A DNA stretch of 6,760 nucleotides from VGWB01 sp964480945 (GTDB taxonomy: Bacteria; Bacteroidota; Ignavibacteria; UBA10030): NCBI GenBank assembly GCA_964480945.1, contig CAYZRX010000120.1, positions 1 to 6,760 of the forward strand, written 5' to 3'. Shown here piece by piece: positions 5,463 to 6,760 of this stretch (the first letter of the stretch is position 1; every line of letters begins with the position of its first letter). The notes beneath the pieces were generated by a model. That model did no database searches and was not told the origin of the DNA. It saw only the letters and a list, made by a program, of their open reading frames with translations. Both the position numbers and the translations under genes were made by a program.

Positions 5463-6047
5463 TCAAAAGAAATTGAAGCCAACCCCGGCTCGATACATCA
5501 ACGTGATGTCATAGATCTGAGAATCCAGACCTGCGCTGGCTCGAACCTCAAGAAACGCGAACAGCCCCTTGTAGATGGCGATGTCCGATCCGACAGCGCC
5601 GAGAAATGTGAAGGTCTCGCCCAGGGCTGTCCGAGACACCCTAAGTTCGCCGCCAGCACTGACGCTGAATGTTGTGTCTTGAGTCGAAGTGGCCCGTGAG
5701 AGACCGATGAGACCGAGAAAGTACGGTGAGGCAATCTTGCCGGGAATTGTCATCGATGCTTTCGCGCCGAGCAAGAGAGAGCTCAAAGAGTAGCTTCCCG
5801 TCGTCCTGGTATTCTGGTAGTAGCCTTCAAAGGAAAACGGGTTGTAGTCGAAATAGCCGACAAGGAACAAGCCGCGCCAGAGTCGGTACCCGGCAGCGAT
5901 GTTCGTGTTCGCTCCGGGTTTCCAAGGATCGTAATAGCGGTTGATGGCCAGACCACGACCTGCGGAGATGAAGGCTACCGGATCTTGCTGAGCCAAGAGT
6001 AGCGGCGAAAAGCAAGCGAGTGCGAAGAAAAGAACGCTTAGCTTCAA
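5463..6047 (-). CDS. outer-membrane beta-barrel protein, probable TTG start
   Basis: This protein of about 194 residues has a classical Sec signal peptide (MKLSVLFFALACFSPLLLAQ, cleavage near AQ/QD at 19-21), then alternating hydrophobic and polar strands with many Gly, Tyr, Phe and Ser residues, ending in ...YRAGVGFNFF, the aromatic C-terminus expected of proteins folded into the outer membrane. It is a small barrel of roughly eight strands in general style (OmpA/OprF N-terminal size), with no enzymatic motif. The TTG at 6047 is preferred because GGAG lies eight bases upstream and the signal peptide begins there. An ATG at 6089 lacks a ribosome site and adds unlikely residues before the signal peptide. 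A GTG at 6149 would translate through a repeated intergenic hairpin (6120-6161). Confident as an outer-membrane barrel; substrate and role unknown. Confidence 0.85.
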   Translation of the reverse strand: MKLSVLFFALACFSPLLLAQQDPVAFISAGRGLAINRYYDPWKPGANTNIAAGYRLWRGLFLVGYFDYNPFSFEGYYQNTRTTGSYSLSSLLLGAKASMTIPGKIASPYFLGLIGLSRATSTQDTTFSVSAGGELRVSRTALGETFTFLGAVGSDIAIYKGLFAFLEVRASAGLDSQIYDITLMYRAGVGFNFF

Positions 6048-6055
6048 AAATCGAA

Positions 6056-6059
6056 CTCC
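6056..6059 (-). promoter_or_regulatory. Shine-Dalgarno site supporting the TTG start at 6047
   Basis: GGAG on the minus strand, eight bases before the TTG that begins the signal peptide of the barrel protein. The alternative ATG at 6089 has no comparable site. Confidence 0.5.
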
Positions 6060-6119
6060 GAGCGAGTAATAGTGGACATCAGCAAACATAGGGAAAACAA
6101 GCTCTGGCTTGGCAGCGCA

Positions 6120-6161
6120 GCATCCCGCTGCTTCCAAGCGGGACTTCACGTCTTGGCGGGG
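6120..6161 (-). repeat. dispersed hairpin repeat, copy B
   Basis: This is the second copy of the unit at 5369-5410 (37 of 42 identical), with the stem CCCGCT/AGCGGG retained although the loop bases differ, so the stem is conserved while the loop varies. It begins 36 bases after the stop of the secreted-protein gene and is followed, in plus reading, by a run of eight G (6158-6165). Confidence 0.7.
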
Positions 6162-6167
6162 GGGGTA

Positions 6168-6188
6168 CCCCGAAGTTCTTTTTCGGGG
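6168..6188 (-). terminator. 7-bp hairpin just after the secreted-protein gene
   Basis: CCCCGAA (6168-6174) and TTCGGGG (6182-6188) are exact complements around a seven-base loop, beginning nine bases after the stop at 6198. It is well placed for a transcription end or 3' protection, but the following minus-strand sequence is C-rich rather than T-rich, so it is not a textbook intrinsic terminator. Confidence 0.4.
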
Positions 6189-6197
6189 CCGCTGTGG

Positions 6198-6725
6198 CTA
6201 CTTGAGTTGTTGACCCTCTGGCGCGTTTTGCGGTAGCTTGGAGAAAAACGCGCCGATTTGCGGCCCTTTGAGATAGAATGATCCAGCTTCGGAGTACGTG
6301 CCACCAAACATTTGGTATTGGTTAATTGCACACTCTTGCCAACCCATCTTCCAGTATGCATCCAGGTCGGGATACTGACCGGGTTTGCCACGTCGGATGA
6401 AAATGGTTCCGCCCTCGATCGAACCCAGGTAACGTTTTCGGTGCGCGTCAAAGATCGTCCAGAAGCATCCGCCGGAGCCGCAATCACTGTGATCGAACAC
6501 GAAGAATTCTTCGTAGCCGTCTTGGTCTAGGTCGAATGTCGCGACATGGAAATCTGTTGAATCATAGTCCTCATAATAATGTAGGATGAGGGTATCTGTG
6601 ATCGGCCGATCGACGCCAAAAGCAGTGGTGAAGAACGCGCGATACTCGACTGGTTGCTGTCCAAATGCATCAACCGGGATAAAGAAGAGAATGGCGAGAG
6701 TTGTGTAGATAGCATTCAATTGCAT
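6198..6725 (-). CDS. secreted protein with DxDxDG loop and CGSGGC motif, unknown function
   Basis: This 175-residue exported protein has a signal peptide at about 1-22 (hydrophobic AILFFIPVDAFG, likely cut before QQ). DLDQDGYEEF at 65-74 has the D-x-D-x-D-G-xx-E spacing of calcium-binding loops found in FG-GAP/VCBS, EF-hand and dockerin repeats. CGSGGCFWTIFDA follows at 82-94, so the two cysteines at 82 and 87 could form a disulfide, with a third cysteine at 132. This pairing of a 'D.D.DG..E' strand with a 'CG.GGC' turn recurs in secreted proteins of unknown function that I cannot name reliably. The remainder is rich in Tyr, Phe and Gly with no membrane segment, consistent with a periplasmic or extracellular protein. 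The start has only a weak GGA six bases upstream. A sequence fitting an attC end lies 17 bases before the start. It is followed closely by a strong hairpin. Confidence 0.82.
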   Translation of the reverse strand: MQLNAIYTTLAILFFIPVDAFGQQPVEYRAFFTTAFGVDRPITDTLILHYYEDYDSTDFHVATFDLDQDGYEEFFVFDHSDCGSGGCFWTIFDAHRKRYLGSIEGGTIFIRRGKPGQYPDLDAYWKMGWQECAINQYQMFGGTYSEAGSFYLKGPQIGAFFSKLPQNAPEGQQLK

Positions 6726-6742
6726 TCCATGTCCGCAATGGC

Positions 6743-6757
6743 GCTCAACGTTCAGGC
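6743..6757 (-). repeat. closing half of a candidate attC at the window edge
   Basis: The minus strand reads GCCTGAAC-GTTGAGC, the last seven bases fitting GTTRRRY exactly, 17 bases before the ATG of the secreted-protein gene. It is a copy of the motif also seen at 4554-4568 (13 of 15 identical), and more loosely at 5299-5313 and 3855-3869. Its partner arm would lie beyond the right edge, so palindromic structure cannot be tested here. Confidence 0.35.
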
Positions 6758-6760
6758 AAA

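Noticed and set aside
6158..6165. Run of eight G bases as a phase-variation tract
   Set aside because: It lies outside the preferred coding regions and no start or promoter spacing obviously depends on it. It may also be a sequencing-length ambiguity.
6098..6204. Possible further attC-like spacer between the secreted-protein and barrel genes
   Set aside because: CAAG and CAGCG blocks are weakly mirrored around repeat copy B, but no RYYYAAC or GTTRRRY cores sit in the right places. These two genes may instead be separated by ordinary spacer with repeats.

Overview
Every convincing gene in this window lies on the minus strand, so read with the genes it runs from 6760 down to 1. Seven coding regions are supported, and most encode exported or membrane proteins. 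The large permease (FtsX/MacB type, about 800 residues, ending in the terminal sequence typical of such permeases in Bacteroidota, Ignavibacteria and relatives), good Shine-Dalgarno sequences, an outer-membrane barrel ending in aromatic residues, and moderate base composition suggest a Gram-negative member of the FCB group, perhaps Ignavibacteria/Chlorobi-like. That placement is inference from protein style, not from a marker gene.

Layout in the direction of transcription: (1) 6725-6198, a secreted protein with a DxDxDG calcium-type loop and a CGSGGC motif. (2) 6047-5463, an outer-membrane beta-barrel protein, probably starting at TTG. (3) A gene-free stretch, 5462-5076, holding two long imperfect palindromes (5299-5447 and 5100-5249). 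(4) 5075-4668, a small helical protein with a C-terminal coiled coil. (5) A palindromic spacer, then 4496-4098, a small protein with four membrane segments. (6) A roughly 270-base spacer packed with hairpins, then 3828-3193, a SpoIIM-like membrane protein starting at GTG. (7) A short spacer, then 3068-2757, a two-segment membrane protein. (8) 2641-242, the large FtsX-type ABC permease. (9) 241-1, apparently non-coding, with a small duplicated hairpin and, at the window edge, two tandem copies of a sequence resembling the terminal repeat of an IS481-like insertion sequence.

The most interesting feature is the spacers. Several are bounded by sequences fitting or nearly fitting the integron attC core pair (RYYYAAC at one end, GTTRRRY at the other), with the GTTRRRY-like end just upstream of the next start and the RYYYAAC-like end at or just after the previous stop. 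Together with one-way, self-contained small genes of unknown function, this looks like a gene-cassette array, or a cluster of attC sites without an integrase (CALIN), between about 3.1 kb and the right edge. The best candidates are 5100-5249 and 3118-3198. Others (4554-4657, 3853-4050, 5299-5447) share a common motif but depart from the consensus, so a different family of palindromic intergenic repeats remains a live alternative. No integrase gene is present in the window.
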